Assembly (NCBI GenBank): GCA_036971475.1
Contig: JBAIZL010000001.1
Location: forward strand, 99,703,850 to 99,767,849
DNA: 64,000 bases
Origin: Prosapia bicincta
Taxonomy: Eukaryota > Arthropoda > Insecta > Hemiptera > Cercopidae
Direction: 5' to 3'
The notes below the pieces were generated by a model. The model worked only from the letters and a program-made list of their open reading frames with translations. It searched no databases and had not been told where the DNA came from. Shown piece after piece: positions 1-10,389 of this stretch (position 1 is the stretch's first letter; each line of letters starts with the position of its first letter). Made by a program: the position numbers and the translations under genes.

Positions 1-116
1 ATGTCTAATGATACAAAAATGCTGCCAAGTAACTAGCTTCTTCAGTTATCGAATATATTTCTTTTACGGAAAACACATTTCTCGTCAATATTGACGCCTG
101 GGGTATGATACGATAA

Positions 117-440
117 ATATCCGTTCACTGTCTGATTGGCATTTTGTCGAGTTTCGCTGGTGGTTTTGTCTTTTAGACGTTTAATAAGAAGACTAACCGT
201 TCACTATACCACCATGTAACAAACCGTTTACTGTCTGATTGGCATTTTGTCGAGTTTCGCTGGTGGTTTTGTCTTTTAGACGTTTAATAAGAACTAACCG
301 TTCACTATACCACCATGTAACAAACCGTTTACTGTCTGATTAGCATTTTGTCGAGTTTCGCTGGTGGTTTTGTCTTTTAGACGTTTAATAAGAAGACTAA
401 CCGTTCACTGTACCACCATGTAACAAACCGTTTACTGTAC
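117..440. repeat. Tandem repeat, about 103 bp x 3
   Basis: Three head-to-tail copies share the blocks CTGTCTGATTGGCATTTTG, TCGAGTTTCGCTGGTGG and GACGTTTAATAAGAA. The middle copy lacks 3 nt after AATAAGAA, and single-base changes separate the copies. The last copy breaks off after ACCGTTTACTGTAC. No coding potential is seen. It is a short minisatellite-like array of unknown origin. Confidence 0.85.
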
Positions 441-1145
441 AAATCATCATTTGTGGTATTTTAGGTCCTCTATTACTATGATGTCGCGTCTTTATCGAAT
501 TATTTGTGCTACTTTATTATTTTCATTTTTATTTCTACCACAACTTCTTCCACATTCTTTTCAAGACTTTTTTAAAAATAATTTCTGAGTAAATATTAAA
601 CAGAAATTAAAACGGTACATAACCGAACCCCCTTTTAGGTAGCCATGCTTTCAGAGCACATCTCAGCTCGTCCAGTTTTGTTTTAATACAATATTTTTAC
701 AATACACAATTCTTGTCTAGATCTTCCTGTTGAGTTTAGAATTTCGATTCCATTATCAAGGTTAACACAACCGAAGGCTCTATAACGACAGTCGTACTAT
801 TAAAAATACCTTCGTTATAAGACTATCTTAAAAACGTTACATCTTTGGTAAAACTAATTCCTAAAAGTTATTTCTCTAACGAGCTTTGGCTACGACTAAA
901 GCATTTTCACACAAGAGAAATATGTCCAGATGCAAAGTGAATCAGGCCTAAGACTGATTGAAAGACATGATTCCTTCAGCTTGCAAGAATGAGTCATCTA
1001 TTTGACAGATCAGGCCATCGGCAAGTAGTCAATCCACCTTCATAGTAAAATATAGGATGTTATCATTTGATGAGGTAGTAATTACAATAGGCCTAGGATG
1101 ACGTAAGTAAATATTTTTATAACCACGGTTAAGATTTAAGTCATG

Positions 1146-1148
<3 letters not shown>
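441..1148. other. Intergenic, no gene recognised
   Basis: About 700 bp of AT-rich unique sequence between the 103-bp tandem repeat and the TA microsatellite. I see no long open frame, no splice-bounded exon with recognisable protein similarity and no RNA gene. Confidence 0.5.

Positions 1149-1211
<63 letters not shown>
1149..1211. repeat. (TA)n microsatellite beside a PLE
   Basis: About 31 uninterrupted TA units directly abut the 3' end of the Penelope-like fragment on its right. The same TA-next-to-PLE arrangement recurs at 2196, 2470, 10143, 10363, 50537, 50776, 51979 and 52159, so the tract may be part of the insertion preference or of the element tail. Confidence 0.95.
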
Positions 1212-1215
<4 letters not shown>

Positions 1216-1267
1216 TAAGATCAAATAATACACACAAATACAGGAATGTTTAATTTATTGAACAATA

Positions 1268-1314
1268 AACTCTAAGCTTTTCGTTGGCTTACATTACCAA
1301 CATCTTCAGGAGTT
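1268..1314 (-). ncRNA. Hammerhead ribozyme, PLE type (intact core)
   Basis: On the minus strand: helix I AACUC, core CUGAAGA (fits CUGANGA), helix II GUUGG/CCAAC, GAAA, palindromic helix III AAGCUU, cleavage base A, then GAGUU closing helix I. All conserved core positions are present. Type-I hammerheads with very short palindromic helix III, probably active as dimers, are known in Penelope-like elements. It lies at the 3' end of the adjoining GIY-YIG fragment, on the sense strand. Confidence 0.85.
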
Positions 1315-1410
1315 ACAATATTAAGAATGATAAAACAAACAGTCTAATAAACATGAAGCTACTAGATAAAGCAATACATAGTTGCCAAATCTATTACAAT
1401 ATTGCCAAAT

Positions 1411-2091
1411 CTACTCCACTGCTGCCACAACATCATATACATTGAACAAAGTATGGTATTTAGAACGTATTTGAATTTGTTCATCTATTAATTTGTTATT
1501 AATATTATGTTTGTAAATTTCAAATGCTTCACATACGTTCATTTTTAACCCTTTATTTACTTCTTTTATAATTTTCATATTATTTATATTAGGAAACATA
1601 TGATTATTATTAATACAATGTGTTGCGAAATTAGACTTATATATATTTGGTTTTAAAAAAGCATTAAAATGTTCTTTATACCTTTCTTTTAATTTTTTCT
1701 TTGTTTGTCCTATATAAACCTTATTACAAAATTCACATTCTAATTTATATACTCCATTTTTCTCATGTATAGGCCTACTATTTATATTATTATTATGGTT
1801 AATTATATTTATTATTCTATTATTGGTTCTATATGCAATTTTTATGTTTTTATTAGTAAATAATTTGGAAATATTTTTTATTTCAAAACCAGTGTAAGTA
1901 AAAGTACTCCATACAGTATTATTATTAACACTATTACTATTGTAATTAATATTATTTTTTATTTGTTTTTGTAAAATATTATAATTTAATTTATCTACCG
2001 TTTTCTTTTTGTAACCATTTTCTACGGCTATCTGGTATATTATGTTTTTTTCCCTCATTTTATTTTCATAGCTCATAGGAATTTTATTCAT
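1411..2091 (-). CDS. Penelope-like GIY-YIG endonuclease fragment (RT missing)
   Basis: An open frame of 226 codons starts with ATG immediately inside the inverted end. Residues 61-95 (beginning WSTFTYTGFEI and ending around AYRTNN) look like the linker that follows the reverse transcriptase in Penelope-like elements. Residues 113-115 (GVY) and 125-130 (VYIGQT) form the GIY...YIG core, R137 in KERYKEH is the expected catalytic arginine, and E188 is a candidate metal-binding glutamate. C119, C122 and the later H/C positions are typical of PLE nucleases. The whole RT upstream is absent, yet this remainder has no stop. In a full element the domain nicks target DNA to prime reverse transcription. 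The protein is Asn/Lys/Ile-rich, as expected for AT-rich DNA. Whether this remnant is expressed is unknown. Confidence 0.85.
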   Translation of the reverse strand: MNKIPMSYENKMREKNIIYQIAVENGYKKKTVDKLNYNILQKQIKNNINYNSNSVNNNTVWSTFTYTGFEIKNISKLFTNKNIKIAYRTNNRIINIINHNNNINSRPIHEKNGVYKLECEFCNKVYIGQTKKKLKERYKEHFNAFLKPNIYKSNFATHCINNNHMFPNINNMKIIKEVNKGLKMNVCEAFEIYKHNINNKLIDEQIQIRSKYHTLFNVYDVVAAVE

Positions 2092-2260
2092 AACGAAAAG
2101 CTTAGAGTTTATTGTTCAATAAATTAAACATTCCTGTATTTGTGTGTATTATTTGATCTTAAAAATATTCTAACAGGAAAACACATTTGATATTCTATAT
2201 ATATATATATATATTAAAACAACATAGGTTATTCAAATACAAGAATATTTATTAATTTAT

Positions 2261-2305
2261 ATCCAAAGCTTTTCTTTGGTAAACAGCACCAACATCATCA
2301 GGAAT
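2261..2305 (-). ncRNA. Hammerhead ribozyme, PLE type
   Basis: Minus strand: AUUC, CUGAUGA, UUGG/CCAA stem, GAAA, palindrome AAGCUU, cleavage base U, then GGAU. Helix I pairs with one G-U wobble. Core bases are all present; helix II lost its closing G-C pair (the base before GAAA is A). Confidence 0.75.
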
Positions 2306-2355
2306 GAAAATTAATTTTCATTAATTAAAAGTAAGTATAAATAAAAGTAATTTTC

Positions 2356-2400
2356 TTTCCTGATGATGTTGGTACTGTTCACCAATGAAAAGCTTTGGAT
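2356..2400 (+). ncRNA. Hammerhead ribozyme, PLE type (weak helix I)
   Basis: Plus strand: UUUC, CUGAUGA, stem UUGGU/ACCAA, GAAA, palindrome AAGCUU, cleavage base U, GGAU. Helix I keeps only about three pairs. It is the mirror copy of the minus-strand hammerhead 55 bp to its left. Confidence 0.7.
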
Positions 2401-2499
2401 ATAAATTAATAAATATTCTTGTATTTGAATAACCTGTGTTGTTTTAAATTATTAAACAAGAAAACCTATTATATATATATATATATATATTTATATATT

Positions 2500-5400
2500 T
2501 TATATTTATACATTCAGGGACCGTGATGGTTAAAATGTAGTCTTAACCATTGATTCCTCAGATTAACGTAAAGATACATATTTTCCAATAAAGAAAAGAC
2601 TTACGCTTAGAAAATAGATTAACGTTGCGTGCACCTGGCTACAGTGACATTGGATACTTTAATACCTGTAATGAACACGGATTAGAATTTTCTTAATAAC
2701 ACAAACTATAGTTGTATATAAACTATCATTACAATATACTGCAATTTTCGTTAATGTTTCATAAACACCGTATAAAGCCTGTGGTCAAAGTTTTTTTTTA
2801 TAAATCGCTAAATATGAAAAGTTGTCAATCTTTTAATCAGCGTTGAATAAAAAAATATGCATATTGTAAAGCAGTCAATTTTATTGTGTTTGATACGTTC
2901 TAAATTCGCGTGAAAAATGCTTTAAAAAACATTTAATATTACAGTTTACTTTAACAAAATTCAGCCTAATATTAATCCGCATAAGTCGAAAATGGGTAAT
3001 AGGGGAATAGCTTTTGTTTATAATAAATAAGCTGTTAGCAATAACGAGTTTCAAGTTTCTGCTTACTAAAGTGTTCATTTGCTTATCATAAATAAGTAAA
3101 ATATATTGTGAACGTTAAAGAAAATTGTAAATAATATATAAAATATGAAAGTAATATACAATAGGTAATTTAAATCCAATAGAAGAGTAATACGTAGTTA
3201 TCGCGTGACAACGTTTTTCTTTAATGAAATAATACGCTAAAATTTTTAAGTTTCCCTAGGTTGTACAGTAATATTTTTAATGTCATAACAGAAACTCAAC
3301 GAATCTAAAACAAAGTGAGTAGCTAAACGCCCCGGCCATTGGGCGTGGCTGAAGCTGGTGTAGAAAACTGGATATATAGTTAACTCTGTTGCGGAAAAGG
3401 GTTAGTTTTGACTGGTGTAAGTACTCGGAAATGCAACATTGAACAATTCTATTAGACTAAGAGTAAAATATACTCACTCGCTATATTGAGAAAACTATAT
3501 AGGCAAGAAGAAAAAAGCCACTACCTGGCTGCTGTGGTATTTGTGCAAAACATAAATAGATAAACCAAAATCCACTGACGTTTGTGCCCTGCTATGTTTA
3601 GAGAATATAAAAACACTCGATATGACTTTATTTAATTTTACAAGAAATTGAATTTAAAATTGTATAACCATGTTCTATTAGTGCATACTAAAATGAGTTG
3701 AGCGAGTTCACAAAACAATATAAAAATATGATTACTATAAGTAATATAGCATACATTAAAAAAATGTAAAAAACAAAACACAGATCAGGGAGTAGTAAAA
3801 ATAAAATTATGGTACCAATGATTGAAGGAACATAAATAACTTTAACACTAATGTTATGAGAGCGAGTATTTCTACTGTTAGTCTTACACATGAACCAATG
3901 AAGGTAAGGCGACCGAACGTGAGTCGTTAGAGGATAAGATAGGGTTCTTTACCGGAAGTACTAGGACCAACGTCATGTGGATCCAAAACACAATCCATAG
4001 GCGTGACCACTACAAGAAAATTGTAATCACGATTCAGTTTCTGTAAAGACAGGAAATAAAAAAGTCGTAATATAATCAAAAGACAATTTAAAGCAATGAA
4101 CGATTTTTAGGAGAATAATGGTCATAAAACATTAAAAAAATGTAACAAAAAATTATAGCGCATGAAATTATATTGCATGTTTCCCAAAAAATAAATATAA
4201 ACATAAACAAAGTTATATCTCAAAAATAAAACTTCATCTATACATAACTGTTTTGAATTTATATTTTTAAAATTACTTTGTATTCAAGGCTTAGTTTAAA
4301 TATATATCTTGTTGCAATCAAAGGATATGTCTAGAATATTTTCAAAGTTCCTAGAGATTATGTGCATTTAATCACATCTACTGGTATTACATCATATTTT
4401 GGAAACATTTTCTAAGAGATGCTCAATATTATATTTTGTTAGTTTTTAATAGCAATTGTTTAAACAATTTCCTATTTCGTTTAGTTATCTATAGTTTGGA
4501 TGACCCTAAAAATATTAATCATTCAAAAAAAAGTCAAGCGTTTATCATATAATTTTTTTTTATAATTACGTAAATATTTAATTATACAATTAACTATTAA
4601 AAAACGTAAACTAAATACACAAACATAAATAGAGAGAAAGACGGACTAATATATAGAACCCGAATAATTTAATTAAATTGCAATTTATATAAATCTAAAC
4701 TAATTTGAAATATGTGAGATTAAATCAAAATACAGCCCGGTTTTGATCATGCCTAATAAAATAGCATTCCAGTAATTAGTTTCGACTTTATCTATCATAT
4801 TTCACCGTCACATGTGATGAAGTAAACTATGGCAATACCGGTGTTTATCAATCTATCAAAACCACCATTTGCCACATACGTTGAAGTTATCTAAACCAAA
4901 AATAGTTTCCGTAACGCAAGCGTAACCACATTTATTCGTGCCTGTATTTTAGATTCAAATGAAACATTATTTATGTGTTGGAACTACTAACTATGATGTG
5001 AAATCCCATTTAATTTTCAGAGCCTAATACAGATACTAAGCAAAAGTTATAAATGTATTATAAAAAATAGTATCAAACAGTCCATAAATAATTGTAAATT
5101 AATATGGATTTCAGAAAAATTTATATTTGATTTATAATTTTATAAATATATTTTATAACAATAAAAATAAAATGTTTTTTACATTGGAAGGTTTGTTGTT
5201 TTTGATACGCTTGGCTTTACATTCATTTTAACCTAGTTTCGAATATAAAGAGCAAATTATGGAGTTCTTTAATGATATCATTTGGTGTTCTATATTTATA
5301 TACTTATGGTTTTTGTATCTGTATATTTCGTGTAGTATAAATTCATGAAAACTTTGTTATTGCATGTTGATAATAATAACGAGTATTTGAAACTTTGAGA

Positions 5401-8400
5401 TAGGCGAGTGTAAAGAAACATGTATAAACCAAAAAACACTGTTGTACAACATTAAATATTAATATGAAATATCAATTTTTAAAATTATCCGTAATTTTAA
5501 TATAGTATTTTTGCTTTTTATACTCAAAATATTTACGTATTTCTATGTGTTTAGTCTTGGAATTTAAAAAAAATATTTGTATTAAATTTGAACATTAGAA
5601 TATTTGCGTTAAACCACATATTCTTTAAGCAAATGTGGTATAAATTTTAAATAAGATATATTAAGCAAAGGACAAAAAATATAGCCCCATAAACACCGAC
5701 AAAAGCAACTGTTAAGAACTGACAATGAGGCTAAGAGGGCACTTCATTCTCATTGTTTGTGACTAAGTATTGCCCATTATAAGCACATTACTCGGTGGCG
5801 TGGAGTAAGGTACAGAAAAAGTACAATGGAATGAAAGAGGTATTATTTTTAAATAAAATAATTTGAAAATTTTAAAAAGACACCACACCATTAAAAATAT
5901 GTCTTTCTAGTTTTAAGAATTTACACTAATTTACGTCAAATTGAAAAAGACCTACAAATTATTTTGGTTTCTTTATAAAATTTTCGTTTTTAATTAAAAT
6001 GTTCAAAGAATAATTTGAACAACATTTCGTCATCATTTTGCATGACTTGGTATTATCGTCGAAGGCTTTAACAATCAGTTCAATATTTTTATAACTTTAA
6101 ACTTACTAATTATCATCATGCAAATACTAAAACATAAAACTAACATAGCCCAAAACCATAACCCAAATTGGCTTGAGAAACATTAAAACATGTTGGTCGC
6201 AACACACGATGTTTTTATAGCTAGCATAATAATATAACATTTGAACACGTGGAAAAATAGAAAATATAGAAAATGTTACACATGGACTATAAATATTTTG
6301 TCAAGAGCTCTCTTTATCGAAGTATATTATGTGAAAGAAATAAGAGAAATATAGTTCAAAATGACCTGAACTATAAATATCTTTAAGTAACTTTAATGAA
6401 TTATGGTAGGAGGAAATACAAGATTATTGTGTCCTCCAATTTAAATGTTTATTGAAGGCATATATACCTTCCTAATTACAAATAATAATTGTCTATTATT
6501 ACGTGTGTCTACACATACTTCGAAACCATTCACTATTACAAGCATTCGCTCTTTAAAGAGTCGAATACGAAAAAAAATAATTATCAAATACACTCTTAAT
6601 AAAATTATATATGGGATATGTGGTAGCTCTTCTCTTTAAAAAAATGTGGTTAACCAACAATAATAAGTGGAAAACTAAACATTAATCAAATATACTTCAA
6701 TTATCTAATTACTTATTTTAATGATATTGTCAATGTTTTATAGCGTTATAAGAGGCGAGTGCTTAATGCAGGGACTAAAAATGGTCCAATACAAAATGAC
6801 AGCTCTAATAATATAAAATCCACTTTACTTTAACATTGAAGAGCTTGTTTCAAAAACGTACTAAACCTATTTTTTCTGGTCATTATATTTTTACTTTATT
6901 CTATTCTACAAGTCTGTCTTTATCGTTAAAACACATTTATTTCTGCTCAAAACGTACTAAAACCCATAAAAAACCTTTCAAAATATCGGGTTTTAGTACA
7001 AAATATACTAATTCCGAATGTAAGCCCAAAAACGTTCCAAATGCGCATTCGTCTTCATCAAGTCATCAGCTGACTGAGCAAAATGTGCTATATCCAATTG
7101 TAACATTTGTGTGTGTTTGTTTTATAATTTACTTCAACATGTTTTTAAAAAGATACTTGTTGACATGATAAATAACACAGTATTTCAATACAGTTGGATA
7201 CCTCTTCCACTTCCAATTTATTTCCACCTTGTTTCTTATAGCTGTTATATAGTTTTTGTTGGGTTAAATGGTGTGAGGCATGGGAATTTACTTAATTTTA
7301 ATGTTAAAAGGATTACCTTTATAGTGATTTGGCAAATTTTATTTCGTGTGATTGATGCGCTTTAGACATTTCTGAACGTAATTTTAGCGTTTTGACTATA
7401 GTTAAACGTGGTTATTACGAGTAATGATCTGGAAGCATTCGATGGATGGGCTTCTTGTATGCTGGATACTCTCGTGAAAGGAAGAAATCGAAAATCCAAT
7501 CCTACTACATGAAAAAATACATCTTGAAACAAACTAAGAGACAATATTAAAAAAAATTATTCTATACCTTGTTAACATAATAATCCAGTAAAATATTTTA
7601 GTCAAGTTAAATCCTTAACAGAAGTTGATCCACAGTTTCATTCCACTTACTGGAATCTCCCTTCTACTATATAAGAAAGCTAATTTATCAAAGGAATATT
7701 AAGTTGTGCAGTACCAAACGTCTTCGCGTTTATGGTGACGAAAAAAATTGCTGTCAACAGGATCATCGATTCTACAAAAGTTCTTTGTCCAACTACCAAA
7801 CGCTGCCTCCACGTTTAGAAGATGGAATCTTTCTGAGGATGGTTACTAGTAACTGAACTGTACAAAAAGGTTAAACAAAAAAGTATTGAGGTTAAGAGGT
7901 TTTTGAGTATTTATTATTGCTTATTGTTCAGATTACTTATTTCCAAAACATACTATAACCATTCAGAATTCTTTTGCAAAAAGTCGATGGATTGAGTCAA
8001 AAGATGCTAAATCAACACGCAAAGCATTTTAAAACTTGAAATTACTCATAGCCTAATATTAAATTTGCTCCAAGATCAAAACTTGATATTTAAAGTTAGA
8101 TCTATATACTTTCCAAAAAATGTTATAATTTGGTTTGATTATGTTTTGGAAACAAGCTCTTCATTTACTCTCAGGTAAACAGTACATTGTAAAATGGTGA
8201 AAACCTTTCTACAGGTACGGTGCAATACCGTTTTACTAAAACCGTAAATCAGGTCAGCATATGGGCTCGTCTCTTTTAACTCCAATAGAGTACAGAACAT
8301 TGTCAGTAACTGAGTAAGTGAGCTATGGTTCTACCTCTTCCCAGAGCCTGTGCCATTCTCTCTGCTTGCTTCACCTGCAAGGAATGTAATGGATATACAC

Positions 8401-8700
8401 CTTCCAATGAACCAGATATCGTTACTAATAGTAAACGAATCGCTACGTATAATCCCTACCCCCTGAAAGAGAACTATAAGAGTTTATATGCCTACTCTAA
8501 TCTTATTCCTTTTTTATGCTCTATAGACAATAATAGTGAATCTTACTGAAAGGCCTTATAGATCCTCCAAAACTTGTTTCAAGCCAGCATATAAAGAAAT
8601 CATAGGCTATACGTTTTATAGGTAACCTTCTCAAAAAATTAAATATTACCATAATTTAAAAGTGTTTATACTGCTTCCTTACAAGTATATTTTATTATGT
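2500..8700. other. Upstream AT-rich region, no gene recognised
   Basis: About 6 kb of mostly unique, strongly AT-rich sequence. The open frames here (for example near 2881-3078, 3688-3891, 6836-7168 and 7111-7365) are short, low-complexity and show no family motif. I see no RNA gene and no transposon boundary. It would be 5' of the beat-family gene, or intronic if an untranslated exon lies further left. Confidence 0.5.
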
Positions 8701-8845
8701 TTGTAAATATAATAGTCAGATTTTTATCATATCTTTTTATTCCGTCCGCTAGATAATCAAATGTTGAGAAAATCAATGGTACGAACATACACGGAAACGA
8801 ACGAATTAGTCCGAATGTTTTCAACAATATTATTGTTTGAAACAA

Positions 8846-8860
8846 CCGCTCAGTGCATCG
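8846..8860 (+). promoter_or_regulatory. Candidate initiator for the beat gene
   Basis: The motif CGCTCAGTGCATCG contains TCAGTG, a good match to the arthropod initiator, with the start adenine at 8852. It lies about 256 bp before the putative start codon at 9108. No TATA box sits at -30 and no clear DPE is found at +28. This is a suggestion only. Confidence 0.25.
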
Positions 8861-9107
8861 CGAAAACTCGCTAGCGATTGTTGGAAAGTGATAAAGTCAA
8901 AGATATGGCACGCATAATATTATGTAATCGTAACATTTGTTTTTAGTGTAAGCAATTTGTTATTTCTTACACATTTACGGTTAAATTCTTTAAGTACAGC
9001 AAAGGAATTTGTGTTTTTGTTACTTTTCAAATATTATGTTAAAATTTTATTTATACTAATAAAATCTTATTAAATGTAAAAAAAATGTCAATAGGTTTAT
9101 AAGAAAT

Positions 9108-9159
9108 ATGAACAGAATACAATATTTGGTGTTGTTCAGTTGGTATGTCTTCTTACAAG
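9108..9159 (+). CDS. beat-family gene, exon 1 (signal peptide)
   Basis: ATG at 9108 opens 17 codons and ends on a single G before a strong donor, GTAAGT (9160-9165). The peptide MNRIQYLVLFSWYVFLQ has a short basic start and a hydrophobic core, as a secretory signal should. The exon ends in phase 1, which matches the phase of the Ig exon at 51116: the joined codon is GAT (Asp), followed by the mature domain. Beat proteins are secreted or membrane-anchored Ig proteins whose signal sequence usually lies on its own exon. The link to the later exons rests on strand, phase and peptide character across 42 kb, so it needs transcript support; another small exon could serve instead. Confidence 0.55.
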
Positions 9160-9165
9160 GTAAGT

Positions 9166-10100
9166 TTTAATTAAAAGTAAAATTGATGGAAAGAAACTTC
9201 CATACTTTTAAATAAATGTTCTTCTTTTCTTAAGTAATAAACAAAAAATTAAATGATTTAAAAATCTTTTTTAATGATATAAAACAATAGAGTCAAGGTT
9301 TTAAAAACTGAATCTAGGAAATGTTAAATAGGTGAATATTTTTAAAGCAGGAGGAATTTGCGACTTTAACTTTGAGTCAAAATAGAAAAAACTAACATTC
9401 CTACTTGAACCAATTCAAATTAAACTTTATTTTGTAACGTAATTTCTAATTTGAGAAATTTATTTAAATTTAAAAATTTATTATATAAAGAAAAAGATTT
9501 CGATATAATATTTAAAACTATTTAATTCGTAGATTTTTGTTTAATTACATTTTGTATAGAGTATTTTTTAAGGTATCAAATAAGTATAGTTATTAAAAAT
9601 TAGTTTTCTAAGTATTTTTATCTATAGATATAACTTTTGGTCACATACAGACTGGATATGTGGTTCACTGTAGAAAAATATATATTATTATCGTTTATTA
9701 ACCTATTTCCTACAGATAATTCAAAAAATATTTCCATAAATTCATTGCTTAGTTTTCTCGAAGCTGTTAGTAAAATATTTAACTGTTAATTTGTATAAGT
9801 TCAAGTAAATTATAGTTAACAAGATGGTAAGTGTGGGGAAAGAGCTCATCAGACTTATGGGGCATTGTTAATTATTTAATTTATAATGAGCTTAGGTTAA
9901 ATTTGCAAGGATTCTAAAAAATGTTGATCGCTTTGTGTATTCTTTGTGTATTCTAGGATAAATATGATCTAGATGTGTTGTGTTTTTGTTTTGATCACTT
10001 ATTGTAACTAAACTCAATAATCGCATATTCTAGTTGAGGCAATGCATACCTGGCTGACGCTTGGATAAATTATATTGTCGAGTTTATAGCCTGCAATATA
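9166..10100. other. Intronic, nothing recognised
   Basis: About 930 bp of AT-rich unique sequence. No coding, RNA or mobile-element signal is seen. Confidence 0.5.
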
Positions 10101-10119
10101 TATACAAAAATAAAATACA

Positions 10120-10120
10120 T

Positions 10121-10186
<66 letters not shown>
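10120..10186. repeat. (CA)n(TA)n compound microsatellite
   Basis: About 12 CA units run straight into about 22 TA units, directly left of a PLE remnant. The order CA then TA on the plus strand repeats at 13960, 17522, 17954 and 51934. Confidence 0.95.
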
Positions 10187-10189
<3 letters not shown>

Positions 10190-10385
10190 GGTTTCTTGTA
10201 TAATAATTAAAAACAACTAAGGTTATTCAAATACAAGAATTATTTACGAATTTATGTTCAAAGCTTTTCGTTAATAAACAGTACCGACATCATCAGGAAT
10301 GAATAATACAATAATGAAAGGTGTTTTATATCTTGTATTATTGTAATATTCATTCCTAATATATATATATATATATATATATACA
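10187..10385 (-). mobile_element. PLE remnant with one hammerhead
   Basis: The left part matches the arm of the 2210 and 50550 units (GGTTATTCAAATACAAGAAT), including a hammerhead on the minus strand. The right arm is cut: it stops at ATTCATTCCT, just inside the CUGAUGA core, and continues as a (TA)n tract. It is a truncated snap-back unit flanked by TA on both sides. Confidence 0.7.
10256..10300 (-). ncRNA. Hammerhead ribozyme, PLE type (helix II decayed)
   Basis: Minus strand: AUUC, CUGAUGA, GAAA, palindrome AAGCUU, cleavage base U and GAAC. Core bases are intact, helix I has three pairs, but helix II (GUCGG against UUAAC) keeps only two. It is probably weak or inactive. Confidence 0.6.
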
Positions 10386-10389
10386 GTAT

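Larger units (their letters stand above)
1217..2165 (-). mobile_element. Truncated Penelope-like element with inverted ends
   Basis: The unit is bounded by an inverted repeat of about 70 bp (1217-1285 against 2092-2160), sharing the block GAATGTTTAATTTATTGAAC and the segment AAAAGCTTAGAG. Read on the minus strand it runs: inverted end, a 226-codon frame carrying a GIY-YIG nuclease, a short 3' untranslated stretch, then a hammerhead ribozyme and the second end. PLEs typically show LTR-like ends with an inverted 5' piece, an RT and a C-terminal GIY-YIG domain. Here the RT is missing, so this is a 5'-truncated or RT-less copy. It sits against a (TA)n tract. Confidence 0.85.
2210..2460. mobile_element. 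Snap-back PLE unit with two opposed hammerheads
   Basis: An inverted repeat of about 250 bp: the left arm starts AACATAGGTTATTCAAATAC and the right arm ends GTATTTGAATAACCTGTGTT. Each arm carries a hammerhead core pointing toward the outside, and the loop is about 45 bp of AT-rich sequence. TA tracts flank it (2196-2214 and 2470-2490). No protein is encoded. A closely related unit lies at 50550-50770. It is best read as a minimal, non-coding PLE derivative. Confidence 0.75.

Noticed and set aside
8852..8884. Full Inr-DPE core promoter for the beat gene
   Set aside because: The initiator matches, but no DPE consensus lies at +28 to +32; only a weak initiator call is kept.
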